A stretch of 8,183 nt of DNA. Origin: an uncultured Peptococcaceae bacterium (GTDB taxonomy: Bacteria; Bacillota; Desulfotomaculia; Desulfotomaculales; Desulfallaceae). Numbering within the stretch: the stretch's first letter is position 1; each line of letters starts with the position of its first letter. Below the pieces are notes generated by a model. It was given only the letters and a program-made list of their open reading frames with translations. It was not told where the DNA came from and did not search any database. Location of the stretch: NCBI GenBank assembly GCA_913064925.1, contig CAJYBN010000125.1, positions 1 through 8,183 on the forward strand. Reading direction: 5' to 3'. Positions 1 through 6,891 of the stretch are shown piece after piece. Made by a program: the position numbers and the translations under genes.

Positions 1-509
1 ATCAACTTGGGTTCGCGCAAGTCTTCCTTTTCCAGCAGGCCGATAATCCGGTCAGCGTCGCGCACCGCCGAAACTTCCGGTGTAGTAACCACCACCGCTT
101 GGTCGGCGCCCGCAATGGCGTTGCGAAAACCCTGTTCGATGCCCGCAGGACAATCTATAATCACGTAATCGAATTCCTGTTTTAATTCCTCGCACAGGGC
201 GCGCATCTGATCGGGGTTCACCGCAGTTTTATCCTTGGTCTGGGCGGCGGGTAACAAAAACAAGTTTTCAAAACGCTTGTCTTTGATCAATGCTTTCCGG
301 TAGGAACAGTTGCCGCTGGTAACGTCAACAAGGTCATAAACTATACGGTTCTCCAAGCCCATAACCACATCCAGGTTGCGCAGGCCGATATCCGCGTCCA
401 CCAAACAAACCCGGCTGCCCATCGATGCCAAACCGGCACCTACGTTGGCGGTGGTGGTGGTTTTGCCCACCCCTCCCTTGCCTGAAGTAATGACAATTAC
501 TTCTCCCAT
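1..509 (-). CDS. minD: Septum site-determining ATPase MinD (3' end cut by window edge)
   Basis: MinD is a membrane-associated ParA/MinD-family ATPase that recruits MinC to the membrane and so restricts FtsZ ring assembly to mid-cell. About 169 residues are visible of a usual ~265. The deviant Walker A motif GKGGVGKT lies at residues 10-17, with signature Lys11 and Lys16. DADIGLRNLD at 38-47 is the switch I region typical of MinD, and the Walker B segment VIIDCPAGIE has its aspartate at 119. The C-terminal amphipathic membrane-targeting helix lies outside the window. The ATG start at 509 has a GGAGG 11 bases upstream (521-525). It follows minC by 40 bases, so the two are probably co-transcribed. 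The DxGLRNLD form separates it from Soj/ParA and flagellar FlhG relatives, and minC next door confirms it. Whether minE follows cannot be seen. Confidence 0.97.
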   Translation of the reverse strand, partial: MGEVIVITSGKGGVGKTTTTANVGAGLASMGSRVCLVDADIGLRNLDVVMGLENRIVYDLVDVTSGNCSYRKALIKDKRFENLFLLPAAQTKDKTAVNPDQMRALCEELKQEFDYVIIDCPAGIEQGFRNAIAGADQAVVVTTPEVSAVRDADRIIGLLEKEDLREPKL

Positions 510-549
510 TAGTTTAATTTCCTCCCTTTTGTGCTTTTACATCTTGGCG

Positions 550-960
550 TTACGGGCCCGGTGGAAAGGCTTCGATGATAACCATACCGTCCCTGATTCT
601 GGCCACTTCCGGAACGGTGGAATTGGCATCCTCACCGTCCGGAGCGCGAGTGATATAATTGGCTATACGCAGCTGCGTGGGCTGCAGGCGAAAGGCGTAT
701 ACGGCGGCGTCTTCGTTGCCGCCGGCTCCCGCGTGCACCACCCCGCGCAAATATCCCATTACCACCACGTTGCCGGTCGCCACCACTTCCGCACCGGGGT
801 TGACGTCACCCACAATAACCACATTCCCGTCATAGTGTATAGACTGGCCGGAACGCAGGGTGCGCTGAATCAAAATGGTGTCTTCTTCCATTATTTCTCC
901 GGATTTCCCCCCTTTGCCGGGGAAATGCACCAAATTTCCGCCAGTCAGGTCTGGAGCCAC
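550..960 (-). CDS. minC: Short MinC: C-terminal MinD-binding domain only
   Basis: This is a septum formation inhibitor of the MinC family, 136 residues, where typical MinC proteins have about 210-230. Residues 31 to about 115 form the C-terminal beta-helix domain that dimerises and binds MinD: RTLRSGQ at 33-39 (RSGQ is the known MinD-contact motif), then GDVNPGAEVVATGNVVVMG, LRGVVHAGAGGN and PTQLRIANYITRAP. The first ~25 residues are a Gly/Lys-rich stretch, and the N-terminal FtsZ-inhibiting domain is missing. A TGA stop lies in frame just upstream, and only 184 bases separate this start from the PBP2 stop, so a full N-domain cannot fit. Two GTG codons compete: at 966 the ribosome binding site is only 1 base away, at 960 it is 7 bases away, so 960 is preferred. 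The family call is firm; whether the protein still inhibits division is unknown. Confidence 0.9.
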   Translation of the reverse strand: MAPDLTGGNLVHFPGKGGKSGEIMEEDTILIQRTLRSGQSIHYDGNVVIVGDVNPGAEVVATGNVVVMGYLRGVVHAGAGGNEDAAVYAFRLQPTQLRIANYITRAPDGEDANSTVPEVARIRDGMVIIEAFPPGP

Positions 961-966
961 GTTCAC

Positions 967-975
967 TCCTCCCCC
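967..975 (-). promoter_or_regulatory. minC ribosome binding site
   Basis: The minus strand reads GGGGGAGGA here. Its GGAGG core is 1 base from the GTG at 966 and 7 bases from the in-frame GTG at 960, which decides the start in favour of 960. An ATG at 977 opens only a four-codon frame (stop TGA), so it is not a longer minC start. Confidence 0.7.
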
Positions 976-1055
976 ATATCAGGTAACAGTTTTATACTTC
1001 TACGGTGCGTAACCAAATCCTTCTAACATTAGAAAAAAACACGCTCAGAATGCTG

Positions 1056-1079
1056 AAAAAGGGGCCGGTTTCGCCCTTT
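1056..1079 (-). terminator. Possible intrinsic terminator after mrdA
   Basis: On the minus strand AAAGGG (1079-1074) can pair with CCCTTT (1063-1058) across a 10-base loop, or GGGC with GCCC in an alternative register. A run of five T begins within the 3' arm, and a seven-T run follows about 17 bases later. The stem is short and the first T-run is partly consumed by pairing, so this is at best a leaky terminator separating the mre-mrdA part from minCD. Confidence 0.35.
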
Positions 1080-1144
1080 CTGCACACAAAAGTTTACCCG
1101 GCACTCCGTGCGTGGTTCGTTCGATGAAAAAAAGCATCTGCTGC

Positions 1145-3625
1145 TTACTCGTGCCGGCGCAGGTGCTCGTCCAGCGTAACCTCGCCGGGATGGTACCGCC
1201 AGCCCGGCCAGGTAATACCGGGCATGGCGGGTTCCTGTTCCTCTTTTTCCCCGTGCAGTGACAGAGGTTCCTCCGACGGTATTTGCCCGGCGGCGAAGGC
1301 TCCTTCCTCCGGGCCGGCAAAATACGCATCCAGTATTTGCCTGGCCACAGGGCCGGCGTAACCGCTGCCGGAATAGCCGAACTCCAGCACCACGGCCACA
1401 GCCACTTCGGGTTTTTCAAAAGGCGCAAAAGCTACAAACAAAGCGTGGTTGCCCTTTTTTTTGCCGGAGGCGTCATAAACTTCAGCCGTCCCTGTCTTAG
1501 CCGCCGCGGAGTGTTGGAAACCCGCGAACACCCCCGCTGCCGTGCCGTAGGGAGGCAGTGTCACCATGTGCATCCCCTCTCTGATTATTTGCAGGTTGGC
1601 GGGATCGATGTCCACCCGGTGCCTGATAGTGGGAGCCGTTTCCTTAATAACCTCGCCGTGCGGCGACACGATCTTTTGCACCAGGTAAGGCTTATACACA
1701 ACGCCCCCGTTGGCAATGGCGGCCACGTACGTCACCAGCTGCAGGGGCGAATACCAGTTATCCCCTTGCCCGATGGCCATGTTCAAGGTGTCGTAAGCCT
1801 GCCAGTTTAATTCCCATGTGTATTTTTGCAGCTGCTTTTCCAGCTCCCGGTCGCGCGCCTGCTCCAGTTCCTTCTTGCGCGCCTCCAGCTGCTTGATCTT
1901 TTCTTTGCTTTCGGCCTGCTGCAGCTCGCCTTCCAGCTGTTCTATGCTTTTATTAAGCTGGCGCACGCGGGCGAAATCGTCGTTATATTTAATCAAGTAA
2001 TTTTTTACCATTTCGTATTTATGACTGGGCGTGGGCACCAGGCCGGCGGCCTCCCCCGGCAGGGCAATGCCGGTTTTACTGCCCAAGCCGAACTGCCGGG
2101 CGTAATGAGCGATGGCCTCCGCCCCCACCTGGCGCCCGAACTGCCAGAAGTAGGTGTCGCACGATACCTGCAGGGCCTTGCGCAGGTCCACCTTGCCGTG
2201 CCCGCCCGGCTTCCAGTCGCTGAAACGCTTGCTACCCAGCATGTAGTAGCCCGGGTCGGGCATTTCGTATTCCGGATCTACCACATTTTTTTCCAAAATG
2301 GCCGCCGCAGTAACCATCTTGAAGGTGGAGCCGGGCGGGTACAAGGCCAGGGCGCGGTTAACCAGCGCGCCCGATTTTTGCAGTTCATTCCACTTTTTGA
2401 TGGTCATACCGCCGGTAAACAGCCCTGGGTTGTAAGAAGGGTAGCTGGCCATGGCCAGTATTGCCCCGGTGTTGACGTCCATAACCACCGCCGAGCCGGC
2501 GCGGCACAAATCATAACCGGCCCGCCTGGCCCGGTTGATGCCGTCCGCCAGCGCCCGCTCCGTGGCCATCTGCAGCTCCAGGTCCACGGTGAGGATTATA
2601 TCGTTGCCGGGTACAGGCTGCTTCATGCCCAGGTAGCGCACGGGCCTGCTGTAGGTGTCCACTTCCACCTGCCTGGCCCCGTGCTCGCCCCGCAGGTATT
2701 TTTCGTATACCAACTCCAAGCCGTTCTGGCCGTACAGGTCGGTCATCAGGTAGCCCTCATCCTTATGCTCCTTGTATTGCTCGGGCTTGATGTTTTGCAC
2801 GTAACCCAGCACGTGGGTAAGCAGGTCCCGGTACGGGTAGGCCCGCACCGGCTGGACATCCACCAGCACCCCGGGCAGCTCCATTTGCCTTTCCCTGAGC
2901 TTCACCACCACGTCCAGGGGGATGTCCTCGGCCACCACTACCGGCTCGTACGGCCTCTTGGTACGGATATCCTCCCGCACCCGGGCTTCCACTTCATAAA
3001 TGGTTTTTTCCTTAAAAACGCCTTCCCGGAACAGCATAGCAATTAATTTGCCCAGCAGATCAACGTCTTTCTTCACCCTGACGCCGTAAGCAGCCAGGTT
3101 CAGCTCAACAATGGCCGCCGCCGTGGCCGGCTCGTACGCCCGGGCTATCTCCACCGGAGTGCCATTTTCCAGCCGGGTCTTGTTGTCCCGGATTTTTTCC
3201 TTGATCCTTTCCTCAATGGACTTCCTTTTGGCTTCCCTTTCTTCTGCCGGTAATTCCCGGGTTCCTGCCGGCAGGTAGTACTCGTCCTCCACCAGCACGC
3301 CGGACAGCAGGCCGGCCATGCGCACCGTGTCGGCGCCCACCCGGTCCAGGTAAATGCGGTACGTGGTGCCCCGCAAGCTCATGTCGTTGATGGAAACGGT
3401 GTAAATGGGGCGGTTGGTGACGATTTTCCGGCCGGTGCGGTCAAAAATTTCACCCCTGGGGGCAAAGACGGGCACGATGCGGATGTAGTTGTTGCGGGCC
3501 AGAGTGCGGTATTCCTCGGTCTGTACCAGCTGCAAAAAGGACAGCTTGGCCGCCAGTACCAGCAATACCAGAAAAACGGCGCCCAGGACGAATTTGATTT
3601 TGTATTCCACCAGCTTGCGTTGCAT
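1145..3625 (-). CDS. mrdA: Penicillin-binding protein 2, elongation transpeptidase (MrdA/PbpA type)
   Basis: This class B penicillin-binding protein cross-links peptidoglycan (D,D-transpeptidase) in the rod-shape elongation complex. Numbering is from ATG 3625 (826 residues). Residues 11-33 are a single membrane anchor. The pedestal/dimerisation domain follows with the hallmark APRGEIFDRTG near 55-65. In the transpeptidase domain, YPPGSTFK places the active-site Ser433 and Lys436, SCD at 488-490 is the SxN-equivalent in its PBP2 form, and KTG is at 710-712. E. coli PBP2 has 633 residues; the excess is in an expanded pedestal (about 82-225), a coiled-coil insertion between the SCD and KTG boxes (about 539-604), and an acidic/proline-containing tail after about 770. 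An in-frame GTG at 3631 is only 2 bases from the AAGGGA ribosome binding site, while the ATG is 8 bases away, so the ATG is chosen. It begins 24 bases after mreD, which supports the elongasome role over a FtsI-type division role. Confidence 0.95.
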   Translation of the reverse strand: MQRKLVEYKIKFVLGAVFLVLLVLAAKLSFLQLVQTEEYRTLARNNYIRIVPVFAPRGEIFDRTGRKIVTNRPIYTVSINDMSLRGTTYRIYLDRVGADTVRMAGLLSGVLVEDEYYLPAGTRELPAEEREAKRKSIEERIKEKIRDNKTRLENGTPVEIARAYEPATAAAIVELNLAAYGVRVKKDVDLLGKLIAMLFREGVFKEKTIYEVEARVREDIRTKRPYEPVVVAEDIPLDVVVKLRERQMELPGVLVDVQPVRAYPYRDLLTHVLGYVQNIKPEQYKEHKDEGYLMTDLYGQNGLELVYEKYLRGEHGARQVEVDTYSRPVRYLGMKQPVPGNDIILTVDLELQMATERALADGINRARRAGYDLCRAGSAVVMDVNTGAILAMASYPSYNPGLFTGGMTIKKWNELQKSGALVNRALALYPPGSTFKMVTAAAILEKNVVDPEYEMPDPGYYMLGSKRFSDWKPGGHGKVDLRKALQVSCDTYFWQFGRQVGAEAIAHYARQFGLGSKTGIALPGEAAGLVPTPSHKYEMVKNYLIKYNDDFARVRQLNKSIEQLEGELQQAESKEKIKQLEARKKELEQARDRELEKQLQKYTWELNWQAYDTLNMAIGQGDNWYSPLQLVTYVAAIANGGVVYKPYLVQKIVSPHGEVIKETAPTIRHRVDIDPANLQIIREGMHMVTLPPYGTAAGVFAGFQHSAAAKTGTAEVYDASGKKKGNHALFVAFAPFEKPEVAVAVVLEFGYSGSGYAGPVARQILDAYFAGPEEGAFAAGQIPSEEPLSLHGEKEEQEPAMPGITWPGWRYHPGEVTLDEHLRRHE

Positions 3626-3633
3626 GTCCACTG

Positions 3634-3639
3634 TCCCTT
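3634..3639 (-). promoter_or_regulatory. mrdA ribosome binding site
   Basis: AAGGGA on the minus strand sits 8 bases before ATG 3625 and only 2 bases before the in-frame GTG 3631. It supports the ATG as the main start and shortens the longest open frame by two residues. Confidence 0.6.
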
Positions 3640-3649
3640 CTCGTTAATA

Positions 3650-4150
3650 CTAAAACTCACCGCCGCTGAGGAGGCCGCGCCGGTGGGAACGGTAATAAAA
3701 ACCGTAAATTACCAGCACCACCAGCGCGTTGTAAAAGGAAACGGGCACAATGATATGCACCAGCGCGATAAACAGGGGTACGTGGACCCGCACCAGCACA
3801 AGCAAGAGGTAAAAGATCAGCTGCGCCAGCAGGGTGCATATCCAGGTCAGCCCCGCGGCAATAACCCGGTTGTCCCGGTAAAGCCTGCCTTCGCCCAACC
3901 CCGCCAGGTACCCTGCGGCCATATTGGTCAGAGCATGCATGCCGAAATAACCGCCGCCCACCAAGTCCTGCAAAATACCGCCGGCAAAACCCAAAAAAGC
4001 CCCCTCCCGGGTGCCCCGAAGGAAGCCGTTCAAAATGACCAGCACCAGTACCAAGTCAGGTTTGATGCCGTAAATGAGCATGAAATTCAAAGCCGTAGAC
4101 TGTACAACCAGCGCCGCCAGCACCAGCAGCAGGAAGGTCAGCGAGCGCAC
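3650..4150 (-). CDS. mreD: Rod shape-determining membrane protein MreD
   Basis: MreD is a small polytopic membrane protein that works with MreB and MreC to position cell-wall synthesis in rod-shaped bacteria. The 166 residues fit the family length and are almost entirely hydrophobic, with about five membrane segments (near 3-20, 30-42, 50-85, 98-121 and 125-152). The loop sequences KPDLVLVLVILNGF, GFAGGILQDL and GMHALTNMAAGYLAG are typical of the family, notably the G-x-x-x-G-x-x-x-D pattern. The start is GTG at 4150, 7 bases after a GGAGG (4158-4162) in the near-ideal context GGAGGTGAT. The mreC stop codon lies inside this ribosome binding region, so mreC and mreD are separated by only 4 bases and are likely translationally coupled. 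A basic and glycine-containing tail (SHRRGLLSGGEF) ends the protein. Confidence 0.93.
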   Translation of the reverse strand: MRSLTFLLLVLAALVVQSTALNFMLIYGIKPDLVLVLVILNGFLRGTREGAFLGFAGGILQDLVGGGYFGMHALTNMAAGYLAGLGEGRLYRDNRVIAAGLTWICTLLAQLIFYLLLVLVRVHVPLFIALVHIIVPVSFYNALVVLVIYGFYYRSHRRGLLSGGEF

Positions 4151-4154
4151 ACCA

Positions 4155-5012
4155 TCACCTCCGGGCGTTTTCCGCTGCGGCGGGATGAACCGGCGACGTT
4201 ACCACCAGGACCTCTTCCAGCCGGTTAAAATCTACATAGGCGTCTACCACCGCCATTTTGAACAAGCCGGACTCCTCTTTGCGGATTTCCAGCACAATGC
4301 CGATGGGAATACCCTTGGGGAAAATACTGCCCAGCCCGGAAGTGATCACCCTATACCCCCTTTTCGGCGCCAGGTCGGCGGGTATGTGGATCATGTGCAG
4401 CTTCCCCTGCCCCCCGACAACGCCTTCCACGATGCCTGGCGCGCGCGTTTCCTGCACCAGGCTGCCCACCCCGCTGCGCGGGTCGGTGATCAACAGCACT
4501 TCTGCCGTGCCATCCGAAACCCTGATCACCCGGCCCACCAGGCCCGCGGGCGTGATCACGGCCATGTTACGGCGGATGCCGTCGGCAGCGCCTTTATTGA
4601 TGATGATGGTGCCGAACCAGTTGTCGTAATCGCGGCCGATAACTGCCGCTGCCTCAGTAGTTAACTGGGGAGACAGGCTGGTCTTGAAATCCAACAGCTC
4701 TTTCAAACGCGAGTTTTCCGCGCGGATCTCCTCGTACTGCAGCAGCGTGCCCCGCAGTTCGCCCAGCTGCTGTTCCAGGGCCCGGTTGCGCTGAGAGAGT
4801 TTCACCAGCCTGATGGGGAATGAAAAAAAATCGCTTATTTCACGCCCCGCAGCCATAACCAGCCGCTGCACCGGGGACAGCACGTCCCGCACGGCCGCGG
4901 CCAGGGGGGTCAGGCGCTCGATATTGGCGGCGGAAAAATGTAAGCCCGCCAGCACGACCATGACCAGCACGCCGAGTAATATCAACTTTTTGCCGAAGGA
5001 TAAGTTGGACAC
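4155..5012 (-). CDS. mreC: Rod shape-determining protein MreC
   Basis: MreC is the bitopic scaffold of the elongasome: anchored in the membrane, it binds PBP2 outside the membrane and links it to MreB and MreD. The chosen frame codes for 285 residues, a usual length. Residues 9-28 are the membrane segment, about 71-109 form a coiled coil (RALEQQLGELRGTLLQYEE and following), and the rest is the beta-barrel domain with DNWFGTIIINKG (130-141), GLVGRVIRV (157-165), LITDPRSGVG (174-183) and GLGSIFPKGIPIG (226-238). The frame is open upstream to a TTG at 5135 that overlaps the mreB stop, but those 41 residues are Cys/Arg-rich, unlike the family, and have no ribosome binding site. GTG 5012 follows AGAAGG by 10 bases and gives a normal MreC N-terminus. 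A 119-base gap separates it from mreB. Confidence 0.95.
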   Translation of the reverse strand: MSNLSFGKKLILLGVLVMVVLAGLHFSAANIERLTPLAAAVRDVLSPVQRLVMAAGREISDFFSFPIRLVKLSQRNRALEQQLGELRGTLLQYEEIRAENSRLKELLDFKTSLSPQLTTEAAAVIGRDYDNWFGTIIINKGAADGIRRNMAVITPAGLVGRVIRVSDGTAEVLLITDPRSGVGSLVQETRAPGIVEGVVGGQGKLHMIHIPADLAPKRGYRVITSGLGSIFPKGIPIGIVLEIRKEESGLFKMAVVDAYVDFNRLEEVLVVTSPVHPAAAENARR

Positions 5013-5022
5013 ATGACACACA

Positions 5023-5028
5023 CCTTCT
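5023..5028 (-). promoter_or_regulatory. mreC ribosome binding site
   Basis: AGAAGG on the minus strand lies 10 bases before the GTG at 5012. It is weaker than the GGAGG sites of mreD, maf and radC, which may lower MreC output relative to MreB. It supports the internal start over the TTG at 5135 that overlaps the mreB stop codon. Confidence 0.5.
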
Positions 5029-5057
5029 GCATATGGTCTACAAGCCCGAAACCGCTT

Positions 5058-5080
5058 AGCGGCGCAATGCGGCCGCCGCT
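5058..5080 (-). other. GC-rich hairpin in the mreB-mreC gap
   Basis: On the minus strand AGCGGCG (5080-5074) pairs perfectly with CGCCGCT (5064-5058) around a 9-base loop; a GCGGCCGC palindrome overlaps the 5' arm and loop. No T-run follows (the next bases are AAGCGG), so it does not look like a simple terminator. It lies about 30 bases upstream of the mreC ribosome binding site. A role in mRNA processing, stability or partial attenuation is possible but is inference. Confidence 0.5.
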
Positions 5081-5131
5081 CGCCGCCGGGCCCGCAGCAA
5101 AATACCGTCAAGCAGTGCAACCCGCACCGGC

Positions 5132-6163
5132 TCAAGCCAGCTTTTTCGGTTGAATTAAAACCTTGCGTAAAATATCAATGTTTTCCAGCACCCGTCCCGT
5201 GCCGTACGCCACAGCCAGCAAGGGGTCATCGGCCAGGTGCACGGGCATGCCCGTCTGCTCGCTTACCAGGCGGTCCAGGCCCCGCAGCAAGGAGCCGCCG
5301 CCGGCCATGACAATGCCCCGGTCCATGATGTCGGCAGCCAGTTCCGGCGGTGTCATTTCCAGGGTGTTCTTGATGGCGTCCAGGATGCTGGCTACGGGCT
5401 CGGACAGCGCTTTATAAATTTCCTCCGATGTTATCTCGATGGTCTTGGGCAGGCCGCTAACCAGGTCGCGGCCCCGCACTTCATAGGTTTCCACCGTCTC
5501 AGTGGGGTAGGCGGTGCCAATTTCAATCTTAATTTCCTCGGCGGTACGCTCGCCGATCATGAGGTTATAGGTCTTCTTGACATGCTGAATGATGGCGTCG
5601 TCCATTTCATCGCCGGCGATGCGAATGGAACGGCTGGTCACTATGCCGCCCAAAGAAATAACCGCCACCTCGGTGGTACCGCCGCCGACGTCCACTATCA
5701 TGTTGCCGGTGGGCTCGTGCACCGGCAGCCCGGCCCCGATGGATGCAGCCATGGGTTCCTCAATGAGGTAGGCTTCCCGGGCGCCTGCCTGCAGCGCAGC
5801 CTCGCGCACCGCCCGTTCTTCCACCGCAGTCACCCCGGAAGGTACGGAAACCACCACCCGGGGTCTGATTAAAAACGTGCGGTTGCGCAGCGCTTTGTTG
5901 ATAAAGTATTTGATCATGTTCTGGGTGACGTCGAAGTCGGCTATGACCCCGTCCTTCATGGGGCGTATGGCCACAATGTTGCCGGGAGTGCGCCCGATCA
6001 TCTGCTTGGCTTCTTCACCCACCGCCAGTACCTGGCCGTTGTCCCGCTGAATAGCCACCACCGAAGGTTCCCGGAGCACGATACCTTTGCCCTTCACGTA
6101 AACCAGGGAGTTGGCCGTGCCCAGGTCGATGCCCATATCCTTGGAAAATATTCCTAAACGCAT
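5132..6163 (-). CDS. mreB: Rod shape-determining protein MreB (bacterial actin)
   Basis: MreB is an actin-fold ATPase that polymerises under the membrane and orients peptidoglycan synthesis along the cell. The protein has 343 residues, the usual length. The phosphate-1 loop is DLGTANS at 13-19, the catalytic glutamate lies in EEP at 135-137, phosphate-2 is DVGGGTTE at 158-165, and the adenosine-binding GGGSLLRG is at 288-295. ATG 6163 is chosen because GAGGGG precedes it by 6 bases and the resulting N-terminus (MRLGIFSKDMGIDLG) matches the family. The frame extends to GTG 6193, but that codon overlaps the radC stop and lacks a ribosome binding site. Mbl and MreBH are close paralogues; the position directly before mreC and mreD favours MreB proper. 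It follows radC by 26 bases. Confidence 0.98.
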   Translation of the reverse strand: MRLGIFSKDMGIDLGTANSLVYVKGKGIVLREPSVVAIQRDNGQVLAVGEEAKQMIGRTPGNIVAIRPMKDGVIADFDVTQNMIKYFINKALRNRTFLIRPRVVVSVPSGVTAVEERAVREAALQAGAREAYLIEEPMAASIGAGLPVHEPTGNMIVDVGGGTTEVAVISLGGIVTSRSIRIAGDEMDDAIIQHVKKTYNLMIGERTAEEIKIEIGTAYPTETVETYEVRGRDLVSGLPKTIEITSEEIYKALSEPVASILDAIKNTLEMTPPELAADIMDRGIVMAGGGSLLRGLDRLVSEQTGMPVHLADDPLLAVAYGTGRVLENIDILRKVLIQPKKLA

Positions 6164-6189
6164 ATCCGGCCCCTCTTTCCGTGCAAATT

Positions 6190-6885
6190 TCACAACAGGC
6201 CTTCGGCCTTGAAACTGATGAATTTATTGTCCCCAATAACCAAGTGGTCCAAGACATTGATGCCGATAATGTTGCCCGCCTCCACCAGGCGCCTGGTGAC
6301 CTCGATGTCCTGGCGGCTGGGCGTGGGGTCGCCGCTGGGATGGTTGTGCACCAGTATTACTCCCGCGGCGCTTCGCTTGATGGCCGCCTTAAATAGTTCA
6401 CGGGGGTGGATGGCCGAGGAATTCAACGTGCCGATGGAAATGGTTTCCCGGGCCAGCAACTGGTTTTTTGTGTTCAACAGCAGTGCCCAGAAATGCTCGC
6501 GGTCAAGGTGGCGCATTTCCTCCATCACCAGAGCGGCGGCGTTTTCCGGCGACTTGATGGAGGGCCTGTCCCAAGCGGTGGCCATGGCCACGCGCCGCCC
6601 CAGCTCCAGGGCGGCCTTTACCTGCGCCACTTTGGCGGGGCCTACCCCCTTAAAGGCGCTGAGTTCTTCCACCGAAGCACCCAGCAGCTGCTTAAGCCCG
6701 CCGAAATACCCCAAAAGGGCCGTGGCCAATTCCACGGCACTGGCGTCGGTACTGCCCGTGCGCAGCATAATGGCCAACAACTCTATGTCCGACAAAAACT
6801 GCGGTCCTTCCTTGAGCAGCCTCTCCCTCGGCCGCAGTTCCGCGGGCATGTTCTTAATGGCAACGCGATACTCTGCCGGCGTCAA
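6190..6885 (-). CDS. radC: RadC family JAMM-domain protein
   Basis: RadC proteins are historically called DNA repair proteins, but a direct repair role is doubtful; the fold is a JAMM/MPN metal-binding domain like those of deubiquitinases. The 231 residues are full length. A helix-hairpin-helix region lies near 76-92 (AFKGVGPAKVAQVK). The JAMM zinc motif is complete: H180-x-H182, seven residues, S190, two residues, D193 (HNHPSGDPTPSRQD), with Glu130 as a candidate upstream acidic residue. The start is a rare TTG at 6885, supported by GGAGG 9 bases upstream and by an in-frame TAA just before it. It begins 6 bases after the maf stop. The maf-radC-mreB order is widespread in Firmicutes and Proteobacteria, but a functional link to cell shape is not established. 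Confidence 0.97.
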   Translation of the reverse strand: MTPAEYRVAIKNMPAELRPRERLLKEGPQFLSDIELLAIMLRTGSTDASAVELATALLGYFGGLKQLLGASVEELSAFKGVGPAKVAQVKAALELGRRVAMATAWDRPSIKSPENAAALVMEEMRHLDREHFWALLLNTKNQLLARETISIGTLNSSAIHPRELFKAAIKRSAAGVILVHNHPSGDPTPSRQDIEVTRRLVEAGNIIGINVLDHLVIGDNKFISFKAEGLL

Positions 6886-6891
6886 GCGACA

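Larger units (their letters stand above)
961..1144. other. Intergenic gap between mrdA and minC
   Basis: This 184-base gap is the longest within the cluster. It holds a possible terminator (1056-1079), a run of seven T on the minus strand near 1033-1039 and the minC ribosome binding site. A weak promoter-like AT-rich stretch (TATAAA on the minus strand near 990-995) has no convincing -35 box at proper spacing. No small ORF with a ribosome binding site and no remnant of the MinC N-terminal domain was recognised by eye. Confidence 0.5.

Noticed and set aside
376..1026. A 216-residue plus-strand frame over minC and the end of minD
   Set aside because: It is antisense to two recognised genes, has no family resemblance and no convincing ribosome binding site.
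1826..3046. A 406-residue plus-strand open frame within mrdA
   Set aside because: It is a shadow of the PBP2 gene caused by GC-rich codon bias; composition (His/Val/Gln-rich, no domain) is typical of antisense frames.
5013..5135. A 41-residue N-terminal extension of MreC starting at a TTG that overlaps the mreB stop
   Set aside because: There is no ribosome binding site, the sequence is Cys/Arg-rich and unlike MreC, and it would precede the normal short N-terminus and membrane helix.
5132..5180. TTGA stop/start overlap as mreB-mreC translational coupling
   Set aside because: It depends on the rejected TTG start; the GTG at 5012 with AGAAGG upstream is better supported.
4155..6163. A new biological system hidden among the mre genes
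   Set aside because: All frames resolve to ordinary MreB and MreC proteins with intact motifs; no extra gene, mobile element or repeat array was found.
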